From positions 1 through 48,272 of the forward strand of contig CACZCR010000010.1 in assembly GCA_902779705.1 (NCBI GenBank): 48,272 nucleotides of DNA. Reading direction: 5' to 3'. The position numbers and the translations under genes were made by a program. The stretch comes from an uncultured Bacteroidales bacterium (GTDB taxonomy: Bacteria; Bacteroidota; Bacteroidia; Bacteroidales; Paludibacteraceae). Positions 30,621 to 39,149 of this stretch are shown one piece after another (within the stretch, counting starts at the first letter, position 1; each line of letters opens with the position of its first letter). A model generated the notes under the pieces. The model had not been told where the DNA came from. It ran no database searches and was given only the letters and a program-made list of their open reading frames with translations.

Positions 30621-31482
30621 ACTATATGGACTTGGCACAGCTCTTGTCACTCCTTTTGACAAGCAGGGAGCTGTCGATTTTGAGGCTTTGGATCGCGTGT
30701 TAGACGTGCAATTGGATGGCAAGGTCGACTATATCGTCGTGCTTGGGACCACAGGTGAAGCTGTTACGCTGACGCCGGATGAACACCGTGCTGTACGTCA
30801 ACATGTTGTAGAGTATGTAGCCGGCCGAGTACCGTTGGTATTAGGTTTGGGTGGCAACAATACCGCTGAGGTGCTTCGCAAATTAGACGAGTGGAAGGAT
30901 GAACTGACAGCCCATTATGCAGCCATTCTCTCTGTATGTCCGTATTATAACAAACCTACTCAAGAAGGCTTATTCCGCCATTTTGACACGATCGCCAAAG
31001 CGAGTCCTATACCTGTTATTCTTTACAACGTCCCGGGGCGTACAGGTGTAAATATGCTGCCTGAGACCGTGATGCGTATATATGAAGCGAACCCTACCAA
31101 GATTGGTGGCGTCAAAGAGGCAAGCGGCAATATAGACCAGATCAAAACCTTGATCACTATGGCTGCACAGACAGATTTGGCCGTTATCTCAGGAGACGAT
31201 GGTATTGCATGTGAATTGATGCAAGCCGGTGCAGTAGGTTTGATCTCTGTAGCCAGCAATGCTTGGCCCAAGGAGTTTGGCCGTATAGTGCACGAGAAAG
31301 ATGCAGCATTGCAGAAACAATTTGATGAAACGATTCGTCTCTTATTCAAGGATGGAAACCCCGCAGGAATAAAAACCGTGTTGGCTTTGCAAGGACGGAT
31401 AGAAAACGTACTCCGTTTGCCTTTAGTGCCTTGTAGTGAAGCCGTTCAAAACGAATTGGCACAGATTTTGCAGAAAAAATGA
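30613..31482 (+). CDS. dapA: 4-hydroxy-tetrahydrodipicolinate synthase
   Basis: 289 residues. Condenses pyruvate with aspartate semialdehyde, the first step of the lysine and meso-diaminopimelate branch that feeds peptidoglycan. A TIM barrel with VLGTTGEAVTL (Thr pair), Y138 in YNVPGRTGVN and the Schiff-base lysine K168 in GGVKEASG. Full length. It overlaps the upstream DUF6913 gene by 8 bases and the downstream surface-protein gene by 4 (ATGA), so it lies in the middle of the unit. Confidence 0.96.
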   Translation: MTKLYGLGTALVTPFDKQGAVDFEALDRVLDVQLDGKVDYIVVLGTTGEAVTLTPDEHRAVRQHVVEYVAGRVPLVLGLGGNNTAEVLRKLDEWKDELTAHYAAILSVCPYYNKPTQEGLFRHFDTIAKASPIPVILYNVPGRTGVNMLPETVMRIYEANPTKIGGVKEASGNIDQIKTLITMAAQTDLAVISGDDGIACELMQAGAVGLISVASNAWPKEFGRIVHEKDAALQKQFDETIRLLFKDGNPAGIKTVLALQGRIENVLRLPLVPCSEAVQNELAQILQKK

Positions 31483-32429
31483 CGATGAGACGCTTATTCC
31501 TTATAGTATTGTGTGTGCTCGCGCTCGCATGCGTATGTGCGCAAGAAAAAGTAGAGATGTTGCCTTTTGGTAATATGGATGCTTGGGCTGTTCGCCACAT
31601 CAAAGAGTCATTTATTCTTGGCGGAGATATCAAGGCACACTATTCTATCGCTCCACAACAGACCATCAATGGACCTACTCCGCTGCCTAAGCGTGGTAAC
31701 TCGCCTTGGGGAACGAGTAATGCATATGCCAAAGTATTGGGCGTAGAGACTGTATCCAATTCAGTAACACCTGAGAAAAGAGGTAATGGATATTGTTGTA
31801 AGATGGAGACTCGAATGCATACCATTAATGCCATCGGTATCAACTTCAGCGCCATCACTACGGGTAGTATCTTCACCGGTATTACGGCTGAGCCTATGAC
31901 CACTGAGTTTACTACCGATCCGCGCTCGGCCATCAATATAGGTGTCCCGTTCAAACGACGCCCTAAGGCCTTGATCTTGGACTACAAAACAAAGATCGTT
32001 AATGGACAAGTGGTCTGCGCGAATGGCACATCGGTTGTCAACAAACCGAATGTTAAAGACGCAGCACAAATTACCCTGCTCTTGCAACATCGCTGGGAGG
32101 AGAACGGACACATTTATGCCTACCGTGTCGGTACAGCTTCAGAGCGTATAAGCAAGAGTACGAACGGCTGGGTAAATGACCACCGTATAGACGTACGCTA
32201 CGGAGACATCACTTCTGAGAGCAACTACAAGTCTTGGGAAGCACTTAGCAAACGTACACACAAAGCGCGCAACAAAAACGGTAAAATGGTGTTTATTGAA
32301 GAGAAAGGCTTTAAGGCGGATGTCGAGCCGACTCACATCATTATTATGATATCATCCAGTTGTTTGCCGCCATTTACAGGATGTGTTGGAAACACCATAT
32401 GGTGTGACAATATCCGTTTGGCATATTAG
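31479..32429 (+). CDS. PCMD-like secreted carbohydrate-associated protein
   Basis: 316 residues with a signal peptide (MTMRRLFLIVLCVLALACVCA). The mature part reads like the putative carbohydrate metabolism domain (PCMD) of Bacteroidetes surface proteins: NMDAWAVRHIKES, then SPWGTSNAYAKVLGV, a Gly/Thr-rich beta sheet, KRRPKALILDYKT and a C-terminal GNTIWCDNIRL, a jelly-roll-like pattern. It probably sits at the cell surface and binds glycan. A second start at 31485 is possible. It is the last gene of the nuclease-ligA-dapA unit and is followed by a bidirectional terminator. The family call is by pattern. Confidence 0.75.
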   Translation: MTMRRLFLIVLCVLALACVCAQEKVEMLPFGNMDAWAVRHIKESFILGGDIKAHYSIAPQQTINGPTPLPKRGNSPWGTSNAYAKVLGVETVSNSVTPEKRGNGYCCKMETRMHTINAIGINFSAITTGSIFTGITAEPMTTEFTTDPRSAINIGVPFKRRPKALILDYKTKIVNGQVVCANGTSVVNKPNVKDAAQITLLLQHRWEENGHIYAYRVGTASERISKSTNGWVNDHRIDVRYGDITSESNYKSWEALSKRTHKARNKNGKMVFIEEKGFKADVEPTHIIIMISSSCLPPFTGCVGNTIWCDNIRLAY

Positions 32430-32448
32430 TTCTGCACGATATACTAAT

Positions 32449-32479
32449 AAAAAAGACCCGCTAATGCGAGTCTTTTTTT
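32449..32479. terminator. bidirectional terminator between PCMD gene and rplT
   Basis: A stem AAAAAAGAC(C)CGC / GCG(A)GTCTTTTTT with loop TAAT. A tracts before and T tracts after let it work on both strands, for the dapA unit (+) and infC-rpmI-rplT (-). Confidence 0.85.
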
Positions 32480-32499
32480 CTCTTGTAAGAATCTGTCAC

Positions 32500-32850
32500 T
32501 TATGCTTTCTTAGCTTTCTCAACGATAGCCTTGAATGCTGCCGGCTGATTCATAGCGAGGTCAGCGAGCACCTTGCGGTTGATGACAATACCAGCACGCT
32601 TCAAAGCGCCCATCAACTGGCTGTAGCTCAGTCCCTCGAGGCGAGCGGCTGCATTGATACGCTGAATCCAGAGAGCACGGAAGGTGCGTTTTTTGTTCTT
32701 ACGATCGCGATAAGCATACTGGAGACCTTTCTCCCAAGTGTTTTTGGCAACTGTCCACACATTTGCGCGTCCACCAAAATTGCCTCGTGTGAGGCTCATG
32801 ATCTTCTTACGACGGTTGCGCGAAGCAACGTGATTTACTGATCTTGGCAT
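32500..32850 (-). CDS. rplT: 50S ribosomal protein L20
   Basis: 116 residues, very basic, with the L20 signature: [23 protein letters not shown] at the N-terminus, then [44 protein letters not shown]. It binds 23S rRNA early in large-subunit assembly and in many bacteria represses its own operon. It is the last gene of infC-rpmI-rplT. Confidence 0.97.
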   Translation of the reverse strand: MPRSVNHVASRNRRKKIMSLTRGNFGGRANVWTVAKNTWEKGLQYAYRDRKNKKRTFRALWIQRINAAARLEGLSYSQLMGALKRAGIVINRKVLADLAMNQPAAFKAIVEKAKKA

Positions 32851-32881
32851 AGTTAATACTTAATTTTTGGTGGTTAGACAA

Positions 32882-33079
32882 TTAGCGGAGCAGAAGCATC
32901 TCGCGTACCGAACGGATGTTAGCCTGGTCTACCAGAGCTACATGGGTCAGGTTACGTTTCTGTTTCTTTGTTTTCTTGGTCAGAATGTGACTCTTGAAAG
33001 CGTGCTTACGCTTAATTTTACCGGTTCCGGTAAGAGTAAATCTCTTTTTTGCACCGGAATTAGTCTTTACCTTTGGCAT
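32882..33079 (-). CDS. rpmI: 50S ribosomal protein L35
   Basis: 65 residues, [14 protein letters not shown] at the start, then [22 protein letters not shown], the family signature. A basic large-subunit protein in the standard infC-rpmI-rplT order. It starts 81 bases after infC and ends 31 bases before rplT. Confidence 0.97.
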   Translation of the reverse strand: MPKVKTNSGAKKRFTLTGTGKIKRKHAFKSHILTKKTKKQKRNLTHVALVDQANIRSVREMLLLR

Positions 33080-33160
33080 TTTGTTATAAAATTTATGTTG
33101 TTAATAATAAGCCCGGTAGGCAGCACATTTGATAAGGTAGGCCTCCGAACTGTTTTGTTG

Positions 33161-33715
33161 TTACTTTTTAGGTGTGAGGAACATGATCATCCTCTTTCCC
33201 TCCAACTTTGGCATAGCTTCCGGCTTGCCGTATTCTGCTAATTCGTCTGCAAAACGAGCCAGCAGCAACTCTCCCTGCTCTTTGAATACTATCGAACGGC
33301 CGCGGAAGAACACATACGCCTTCACCTTATTACCATCTTTGAGGAAACCTTGCGCATGCTTGAGCTTGAAATTGAAATCGTGGTCATCCGTCTGAGGTCC
33401 AAAACGGATCTCTTTGACTTCCATCTTCTTCTGGTTAGCCTTCGCCTCTTTCTCCTTCTTCTTCTTGTCGTATAGGAACTTCTGGTAGTCCACAATACGG
33501 CATACTGGCGGCTCTGCGTTGGGAGAGATCTCCACAAGATCCAGATTCATGTCGTCAGCAATACGAATCGCCTGCTGATAGGTGTAGACTCCTTGCTCTA
33601 CATTGTCGCCCACAAGGCGCACTTCACGAACACCCACTATCTTATCATTGATACGATGCGGATTTTCTTTGATCACACGTCCACCACGCGGACGTTTGTT
33701 AGGGATTGTTCCTAT
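33161..33715 (-). CDS. infC: translation initiation factor IF-3, apparent ATA start
   Basis: 184 residues. Binds the 30S subunit, keeps subunits apart and checks the start codon. N-domain ([18 protein letters not shown] ... [17 protein letters not shown]), Lys-rich linker ([16 protein letters not shown]) and C-domain ([29 protein letters not shown]). No ATG, GTG or TTG start exists at the expected N-terminus. A perfect AGGAGG (33724-33729) lies 8 bases before an in-frame ATA at 33715, giving a start reading Met-G-T-I-P-N-K-R. A GTG at 33676 would leave an unusually long leader. Non-ATG starts (ATT, ATA, ATC) are the classical autoregulation device of infC. Confidence 0.9.
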   Translation of the reverse strand: MGTIPNKRPRGGRVIKENPHRINDKIVGVREVRLVGDNVEQGVYTYQQAIRIADDMNLDLVEISPNAEPPVCRIVDYQKFLYDKKKKEKEAKANQKKMEVKEIRFGPQTDDHDFNFKLKHAQGFLKDGNKVKAYVFFRGRSIVFKEQGELLLARFADELAEYGKPEAMPKLEGKRMIMFLTPKK

Positions 33716-33729
33716 AGTTTTTTCCTCCT
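33713..33729 (-). promoter_or_regulatory. Shine-Dalgarno and non-canonical ATA start of infC
   Basis: AGGAGG at 33724-33729, an 8-nt spacer, then ATA at 33713-33715. It decides the infC start. Confidence 0.75.
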
Positions 33730-33757
33730 AATAATAGTTAATATTCAAAAAAGCGCA

Positions 33758-33789
33758 CAAAATTAGTAATAATTTTCGATATACGCAAA
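33758..33789 (-). promoter_or_regulatory. Bacteroidales promoter for infC-rpmI-rplT
   Basis: TTTG (33786-33789) followed by CGTATAT, a 20-nt spacer, then TAATTTTG (33758-33765). The leader is about 36 nt, leaving no room for a structured L20 leader upstream of infC. Confidence 0.75.
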
Positions 33790-33866
33790 TATTTTATGCG
33801 TTTTTCGCGATTTTTACAAAAATATTGATATATAATCCCCTTTTTATGGTCTGAAAGGTACATAAA

Positions 33867-33898
33867 TTTGCACATCCGGAAAAAATGTAGTACTTTTG
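33867..33898 (+). promoter_or_regulatory. Bacteroidales promoter for a small RNA
   Basis: TTTG (33867-33870) followed by CACATCC, a 20-nt spacer, then TACTTTTG (33891-33898). No reading frame follows before the terminator at 33969-34000. Confidence 0.75.
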
Positions 33899-33903
33899 CA
33901 CCG

Positions 33904-34000
33904 TGTTTGAGAAATCACTCACAAATTGCTTATTGCAAGCAAAGAAAAGAGTAAAAGTTTTTGGTTGGATCCTGCGGCATGTGAATGTAGCAGGATTTTT
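33904..34000 (+). ncRNA. candidate small RNA, possibly Bacteroidales-1 / 6S-type
   Basis: A self-contained transcript of about 97 nt: a consensus promoter ends at 33898, an intrinsic terminator lies at 33969-34000, and there is no open reading frame of note between. Two small internal hairpins are possible (TTTGAG...CTCACAAA near 33905-33925 and TTGC-TTATT-GCAA near 33927-33939), followed by a purine-rich single-stranded stretch. The size, the promoter at the 5' end, the terminator at the 3' end and the position next to the L20 operon fit the Bacteroidales-1 RNA, later proposed as a 6S RNA (from memory). The exact 5' end is inferred from promoter spacing. Confidence 0.55.
33969..34000 (+). 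terminator. intrinsic terminator of the small RNA
   Basis: A 7-bp stem ATCCTGC / GCAGGAT with a 14-nt loop, followed by T. It ends 10 bases before the next promoter. Confidence 0.75.
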
Positions 34001-34009
34001 ATTGAGAAA

Positions 34010-34041
34010 TTTGCATATATCAAAAAAAAACCGTACCTTTG
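34010..34041 (+). promoter_or_regulatory. Bacteroidales promoter for the AraC-type regulator
   Basis: TTTG (34010-34013) followed by CATATAT, a 20-nt spacer, then TACCTTTG (34034-34041). Confidence 0.85.
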
Positions 34042-34073
34042 CACAAAATTTGCCTAAATAACACTTATATACT

Positions 34074-34898
34074 ATGAAATGGAGAGTTAGTTTACCCGGT
34101 CAATTGAGCGACGATTTAGTCGTAGGTATGTATTCCGGAGACATCAACAGTATTCCTACTTCGCAGCATACTCCTATCTATGCGTTACAATTCCTTGTCA
34201 AGGGGACTCTTGTAGTTGAGTTGAATCACAAGCGTGTAGAACTGCAAGCACCCTGTGCTCACTTTATTTATGCTGATCATACGGCGCATCTTATATCCGG
34301 CAACTCTGATGGAAAGATTTACGGATTTTCTTTTTCTCCATCGTTTGGAAACGAATTGAGAGTGGATGTTCCACGTGCAGTATTTGCTAAATTGTACGCC
34401 CACCCTGTATGGACAATTAGCGAGGAGCGAATGCAGACAGTGATACGCTATTTAGAGTTGTTGCATGATGTGGTGCCTACTGGTGAAAGGGCAATAGTGA
34501 CGCATTTGTTGCGTTCGCTATACTACTATTTGGCGCTCGATTTTATAGAGGAAACGACTCCGCGTACTCAACTGACCCGTTCGGAGGCTATCACGGGACG
34601 TTTTTTAGCATTAGTGGAACAAGAATGCTGCAACCATCACAATATCGAATGGTATGCTTCCGAGTTGTGTTTGACAACTAAATACGTGGCGAATGTGGTG
34701 AAACAAGTCACAGGCAGACCGGCCGGACAATGTATTGACGAGGCTATCATACGTCATGCTCGATCTTTCCTATTGAGCACCCCACTCTCGATCCAAGAGG
34801 TGTCTAATCGCCTCGGATTCCAAAACCAATCTCATTTTGGCACATTCTTCCGCCGCGAAATGGGCGTCAGCCCCAAACAATATCGGATGCAGCAATAG
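34074..34898 (+). CDS. AraC-family transcriptional regulator
   Basis: 274 residues. The N-terminal half (1-~150) is a cupin-like ligand-sensing domain with short strands (PIYALQFLVKGTLVVELNHKRVEL, APCAHFIYADHTAHLI). The C-terminal ~100 residues hold two helix-turn-helix motifs of the AraC/XylS type: IEWYASELCLTTKYVANVVKQVTGRPAGQCIDE and the hallmark IQEVSNRLGFQNQSHFGTFFRREMGVSPKQYR. A cytosolic regulator with an unknown signal. It is monocistronic, with its own promoter, and converges with the DUF2520 gene only 3 bases away. The target is not obvious from its neighbours. Confidence 0.92.
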   Translation: MKWRVSLPGQLSDDLVVGMYSGDINSIPTSQHTPIYALQFLVKGTLVVELNHKRVELQAPCAHFIYADHTAHLISGNSDGKIYGFSFSPSFGNELRVDVPRAVFAKLYAHPVWTISEERMQTVIRYLELLHDVVPTGERAIVTHLLRSLYYYLALDFIEETTPRTQLTRSEAITGRFLALVEQECCNHHNIEWYASELCLTTKYVANVVKQVTGRPAGQCIDEAIIRHARSFLLSTPLSIQEVSNRLGFQNQSHFGTFFRREMGVSPKQYRMQQ

Positions 34899-34901
34899 GT
34901 C

Positions 34902-35624
34902 TTAGTAACGAGACATGATTTGTTGAGAGAGCAGTTGGTAAACTGTTCTCTTTTCTTCATCCAACAACTCCATATGGTGTGCCATAATGGCCTGATCGTG
35001 CCGTTTGGCAGGACCCGTTTGTGCCTCCTCTGCAGAGATTGCGTGCATTTTCTCGGCTGTCTGGTCTATGAGCGGCAAAAGTACTGAGAACGGAATAGAA
35101 GTCTTGCTTAGAATATCTGCTGCGTGACGATACATGAGATTCGTAAAATTGTTGGCAAAAACCCCTGCTACATGCAGCTGTTCGCGCTCTTCTTGAGTAG
35201 CCTCATATATAACGGAACTCAAGGTCTGTGCCAACGCGTAAATGGCGGCTACATCGTCAATGTTGCGCCCCTCGATAAAGACAGGTATCTGGTGCCAGTC
35301 CTCTACCAAGTGCGCCTTGCTGAAACTCTGGAAGAAATATATTATACCCGCTTGTGGCTTGTCCTCCCCAAAAACCGAGATAGGTATGGTACCGGAAGTG
35401 TGCACATGTAACGCCTTTGGTGCATACACCTTAGCCACCACGTCACGAAGTGCATGATCAGCTACGGTATAGATATACACATCTGCTTGTGGCACCGACG
35501 CAACAGCAGAGGGATCTGCCGTCAACGGTCTAGCGTGTACCAATTCTGTCTTCACACCGTTCAATTCAAATGCGTGGTGGAGGTTCGTGCCAACGCTGCC
35601 TGCTCCTATGATAGCTATTCTCAT
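34902..35624 (-). CDS. Rossmann-like and DUF2520 domain-containing protein
   Basis: 240 residues. It has an N-terminal NAD(P)-binding Rossmann fold (MRIAIIGAGSVGTNLHHAF, the GxGxxG motif) and a C-terminal helical DUF2520 domain (from about 120: HVAGVFANNFTNLMYRHAADIL). The layout resembles ketopantoate reductase or pyrroline-5-carboxylate reductase-type dehydrogenases, but the substrate is not known. It lies 5 bases downstream of the M20 dipeptidase stop on the same strand and is probably cotranscribed with it from the promoter at 37031-37062. Confidence 0.88.
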   Translation of the reverse strand: MRIAIIGAGSVGTNLHHAFELNGVKTELVHARPLTADPSAVASVPQADVYIYTVADHALRDVVAKVYAPKALHVHTSGTIPISVFGEDKPQAGIIYFFQSFSKAHLVEDWHQIPVFIEGRNIDDVAAIYALAQTLSSVIYEATQEEREQLHVAGVFANNFTNLMYRHAADILSKTSIPFSVLLPLIDQTAEKMHAISAEEAQTGPAKRHDQAIMAHHMELLDEEKRTVYQLLSQQIMSRY

Positions 35625-35629
35625 ACTAC

Positions 35630-37012
35630 TTAATGTGTATTGGCATATGCCTGGTAGAATTCACTCACGGCAACAATACCTTTGCGCCATACCTCTAGAT
35701 CCATCGATTCGTTGGGCGAGTGGATAGCATTCTGCTCCAAACCAAAGCCCATCAAGATAGTCTTAACACCCAATATCTGTTCAAAGGACGAGATAATTGG
35801 AATACTACCCCCTCGTCTTGCTGCCAGCGGACGCTTGCCGAATGCCAGTTCAAAGCCTTTCTCTGCAGCCTTATAAGCCGGTATGTCTATCGGACACACA
35901 TAACCCTGTCCTCCATGCATCGGTTCAACCTTTACGCGTACGCTCTTAGGCGCTAGTGTATGAATATAATCAACGAACGCCTGTGATATCTCTTCGTGGT
36001 CTTGATTGGCCACCAGTCGGCATGATACCTTAGCAAAAGCCTTGGCCGGTAAGACCGTTTTGCTGCCTTCGCCTGTATAACCGCCCCATATACCGCATAT
36101 ATCAAACGATGGACGACAGGAATTACGCTCTAAGGTTGAATAGCCTTTCTCGCCAAACACATCATCTATGTCGATTGCATGTTTGTAGGCCTCTTCATCG
36201 AACGGGATCTGAGCTATCATCTCACGCTCTGCCTCAGGAATAGGAAGCACCTTGTCGTAGAAATGCGGTATGGTGATACGGCCGTCTTCGTCCACTATCT
36301 TGGCCAGCATCTCGCACAGGGCATTCACCGGATTCTTCACCGCACCTCCAAAGTGTCCTGAGTGGAGGTCCCTATTGGCGCCGTCTACCTCTATTTGCCA
36401 ATACGCCAAACCACGTAGACCAGTGGTGATAGAAGGTGTATCTTTGCCGATCATCGAGGTGTCAGATACTAAGATAATATCCGACTTCAAAAGGTCCTTG
36501 TGCTCGCTGATAAATGCTTCCAGACTAGGTGAACCGATCTCCTCTTCACCCTCAAAAATAAACTTCACATTGCACCTCATCAGTCCCTCTTTGACCAGAT
36601 ACTCGAAGGCTTTGGCTTGAATCATCGCCTGTCCTTTGTCATCATCTGCTCCGCGGGCATATAGACGACCATTACGAATACACGGTTCCCATGGGTCAGA
36701 CTGCCACAATTCCAGTGGCTCTGCAGGCATTACGTCGTAATGCGCATACACCAATACCGTAGGAATGTTTTCGGCTGTAGACTCTTGACTTTCAACTCTA
36801 TACTCCCCATACACAAAGGGATTTCCCTTTGAAGGCATCACTTCGGCCTTTTGACAGCCGGCTTCCAGTAGCAGCTCTTTCCAACGCTCCGCACAACGAA
36901 TCATGTCCGCTTTGTGCTCTTGTTGACAACTGACCGAAGGAATACGAATCAGACTCGCCCACTCTTCCATAAACCGTGCTTCATGCAACATAATGTAGTC
37001 TTGAATCTTCAT
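35630..37012 (-). CDS. M20 family dipeptidase
   Basis: 460 residues. A two-zinc metallopeptidase that hydrolyses dipeptides. Zn-binding and catalytic motifs are visible: VLVYAHYDVMPAEP (first His and Asp), ARGADDDKGQ (bridging Asp), FIFEGEEEIGSPS (general-base Glu pair) and DLHSGHFGGAVKNP (His of the dimer/lid domain). The start at 37012 (MKIQDYIMLHEARFM) is chosen because an upstream extension would run into the promoter's -7 box. A short insert, YRVESQESTAEN, precedes the first His motif, where relatives are shorter. No signal peptide, so cytosolic. First gene of a two-gene unit with the DUF2520 gene. Confidence 0.93.
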   Translation of the reverse strand: MKIQDYIMLHEARFMEEWASLIRIPSVSCQQEHKADMIRCAERWKELLLEAGCQKAEVMPSKGNPFVYGEYRVESQESTAENIPTVLVYAHYDVMPAEPLELWQSDPWEPCIRNGRLYARGADDDKGQAMIQAKAFEYLVKEGLMRCNVKFIFEGEEEIGSPSLEAFISEHKDLLKSDIILVSDTSMIGKDTPSITTGLRGLAYWQIEVDGANRDLHSGHFGGAVKNPVNALCEMLAKIVDEDGRITIPHFYDKVLPIPEAEREMIAQIPFDEEAYKHAIDIDDVFGEKGYSTLERNSCRPSFDICGIWGGYTGEGSKTVLPAKAFAKVSCRLVANQDHEEISQAFVDYIHTLAPKSVRVKVEPMHGGQGYVCPIDIPAYKAAEKGFELAFGKRPLAARRGGSIPIISSFEQILGVKTILMGFGLEQNAIHSPNESMDLEVWRKGIVAVSEFYQAYANTH

Positions 37013-37030
37013 AAACGCTAAAATTTTGTG

Positions 37031-37062
37031 CAAAAATACACATTTTTTTGCATATTTCCAAA
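37031..37062 (-). promoter_or_regulatory. Bacteroidales promoter for M20-DUF2520, overlapping the amylase promoter
   Basis: TTTG (37059-37062) followed by GAAATAT, a 20-nt spacer, then TATTTTTG (37031-37038). It shares 16 bases with the divergent promoter at 37047-37078. Confidence 0.75.
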
Positions 37063-37078
37063 AAAAACTATATCTTTG
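37047..37078 (+). promoter_or_regulatory. Bacteroidales promoter for amylase-pgi unit, overlapping the M20 promoter
   Basis: TTTG (37047-37050) followed by CATATTT, a 20-nt spacer, then TATCTTTG (37071-37078). Its -33 box lies inside the spacer of the opposite promoter. Confidence 0.8.
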
Positions 37079-37105
37079 TGCCCGAAATAAATAAAAAACA
37101 CGTAG

Positions 37106-39148
37106 ATGAGAAAAAGTTTTCTTCTTTTTATTGCCGCATTGATGGTGGCGTGTTCACAGAGTCCGGTTGAACGTATAGCCGAAGGACAGCCTATTATGCC
37201 TATCCGTATGTTCTCCGACACTACCCATGTAGTTCTCACGGATTTTATACCGCTGCTAGCAGCAGACAGTACGATTTGGTCCCAGATCATATGGCAGGAG
37301 AATGACCAACTACCCTGGGTGAATATAGAGGGAGAGGGCACCCATATTGAAGCTATCGACTTGGTCAACCCTACTCGTTCTATTCAAACTATCACGCTTA
37401 CACAGGGTGAGCACCTCATTGCGATCCCTGTCTTGCCCAATAAACCGGTTAAGCCAAATCTCATCTCACTGGCATACGAGGATGGTAAGATCAATATCGG
37501 TCTTTTCCGCCAGATGAACCAAGATATCTCCCTATGTGCTTTTGTGCAGAATATGCCGATTGAAGAGAGTATGTGGGAGGATACCCCGGACGGCAGTTGG
37601 AAACTCAATATCAAGGACTCCAAAGCAGTACAACAGTGTAGCAAAGGACGCGCCTATATCCGCGTTTATGCCGAGACAGCCGACACGTTGCTCAATGACC
37701 TGCTGATCCCGCTACAAGACGGCGAGGTGGTGATGGAGGCAGACCAACTGACCCGCCACGACCAACAGGCACAGGTACTCTATTCATTGATGATCGACCG
37801 TTTCTGTAACGGCAATACCGCCAACGACTGGAAGATGAACTCACCCGAAGTGCTCGATATAGTCGACTATCAGGGCGGTGACTTTGCCGGTATCACCCAG
37901 AAGATCGAACTTGGCTATTTTGATTCGCTCGGTATCAATACCATCTGGATCAGCCCGGTCACCCAAAACCCCGAAGATGCGTGGGGTAAATATACCTTTG
38001 AGAATGGTAACAAGTACGACTCAACTAAGACCTACACCAAGTTCTCCGGCTATCATGGTTATTGGCCTATTTATGCTACCAAACTGGACTTCCGCTTTGG
38101 TTCGGACAAAGAGTTCCGCCAGATGTTGCGCTCTGCCCATAAGCATGGTATAAACGTCATTCAGGACTACGTGGCAAACCATATGCACATCAACTCGCCT
38201 ACCCTCCAAGAGCACCCCGACTGGCATACCGATTCGATCTTGCCGGATGGACGACGCAACTTCGAGTTGTGGGACGAGGCGCGTCTTACCACGTGGTTTG
38301 ATACCCATATACCGACGCTGGATCTGGAGCGACTTGACGTATGTGATCCGATGACCGACTCTGCCCTATACTGGTTGGAGACCTTTGATCTGGACGGCTT
38401 CCGTCACGATGCTTGCAAACATATACCCGAAGGATACTGGCGTCTCTTAGGTCAGAAAATAGCACTCCGTTTCCCCGACCGCTCACTGTGGATGATCGGC
38501 GAGACATATGGTTCTCCTGAACTGATCAACACCTACGTCAAGACTGGCATGCTGAATGCACAGTTTGATTTTAATATCTATTTCGATCTGCGCGAAGCAC
38601 TATGCGGCAAGAAGAGTCTCACGACAGTTGAGCAAGCCGTTCTAACCTCTCTGGCTACATACGGTGCACACCATACGATGGGTAATATATCCGGAAACCA
38701 TGACCAAATACGTTTTGCCTCGCTGGCCGGTGAGGCTATAGGCTTCAACGAAGACAAGAACGGAGGCAAAGAGACCGGATGGACCCGTGAGGTCGGCATC
38801 GGAGACTCGATCAAAGGGTACGGCCGTTCACTTCTACTCGAGGTTATCAACCTCACCCTACCCGGCGTACCTTGTATCTATCAAGGCGACGAATATGCCG
38901 AAACCGGTGCTAATGACCCAGACAACAGACATATGATGCGTTTTGAGGGACTCGACTCGGCACAGGTAGCATTCCGCCACCAGATCGAGGAACTGATCCA
39001 TATGCGCCGTCAGTCCTTGCCGCTCATCTATGGGGACTATATACCGCTGCAATGTGACGATAATATATGGCGATTCTGCCGCGTTTATATGGGTAAGATC
39101 GTTACTGTCACTATCGATCGTGAAAATCTAACATATACCATCGACTAA
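37106..39148 (+). CDS. lipoprotein alpha-amylase-family (GH13) glycoside hydrolase
   Basis: 680 residues. A lipoprotein signal ending ALMVACS places Cys16 as the lipidated residue, so the enzyme is membrane-anchored. The N-terminal ~225 residues are beta-rich accessory domains. The GH13 barrel follows (from about LYSLMIDRFCNGN) with DYVANH, the nucleophile D435 in DGFRHDA, the acid/base E466 in MIGETYG and D533 in GNHDQIR. It hydrolyses alpha-glucans, probably maltodextrins or cyclodextrin-type substrates, in the periplasm or at the surface. A second GH13 gene follows one base after its stop. The layout is SusA/neopullulanase-like, but no susC or susD is adjacent. Confidence 0.93.
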   Translation: MRKSFLLFIAALMVACSQSPVERIAEGQPIMPIRMFSDTTHVVLTDFIPLLAADSTIWSQIIWQENDQLPWVNIEGEGTHIEAIDLVNPTRSIQTITLTQGEHLIAIPVLPNKPVKPNLISLAYEDGKINIGLFRQMNQDISLCAFVQNMPIEESMWEDTPDGSWKLNIKDSKAVQQCSKGRAYIRVYAETADTLLNDLLIPLQDGEVVMEADQLTRHDQQAQVLYSLMIDRFCNGNTANDWKMNSPEVLDIVDYQGGDFAGITQKIELGYFDSLGINTIWISPVTQNPEDAWGKYTFENGNKYDSTKTYTKFSGYHGYWPIYATKLDFRFGSDKEFRQMLRSAHKHGINVIQDYVANHMHINSPTLQEHPDWHTDSILPDGRRNFELWDEARLTTWFDTHIPTLDLERLDVCDPMTDSALYWLETFDLDGFRHDACKHIPEGYWRLLGQKIALRFPDRSLWMIGETYGSPELINTYVKTGMLNAQFDFNIYFDLREALCGKKSLTTVEQAVLTSLATYGAHHTMGNISGNHDQIRFASLAGEAIGFNEDKNGGKETGWTREVGIGDSIKGYGRSLLLEVINLTLPGVPCIYQGDEYAETGANDPDNRHMMRFEGLDSAQVAFRHQIEELIHMRRQSLPLIYGDYIPLQCDDNIWRFCRVYMGKIVTVTIDRENLTYTID

Positions 39149-39149
39149 T

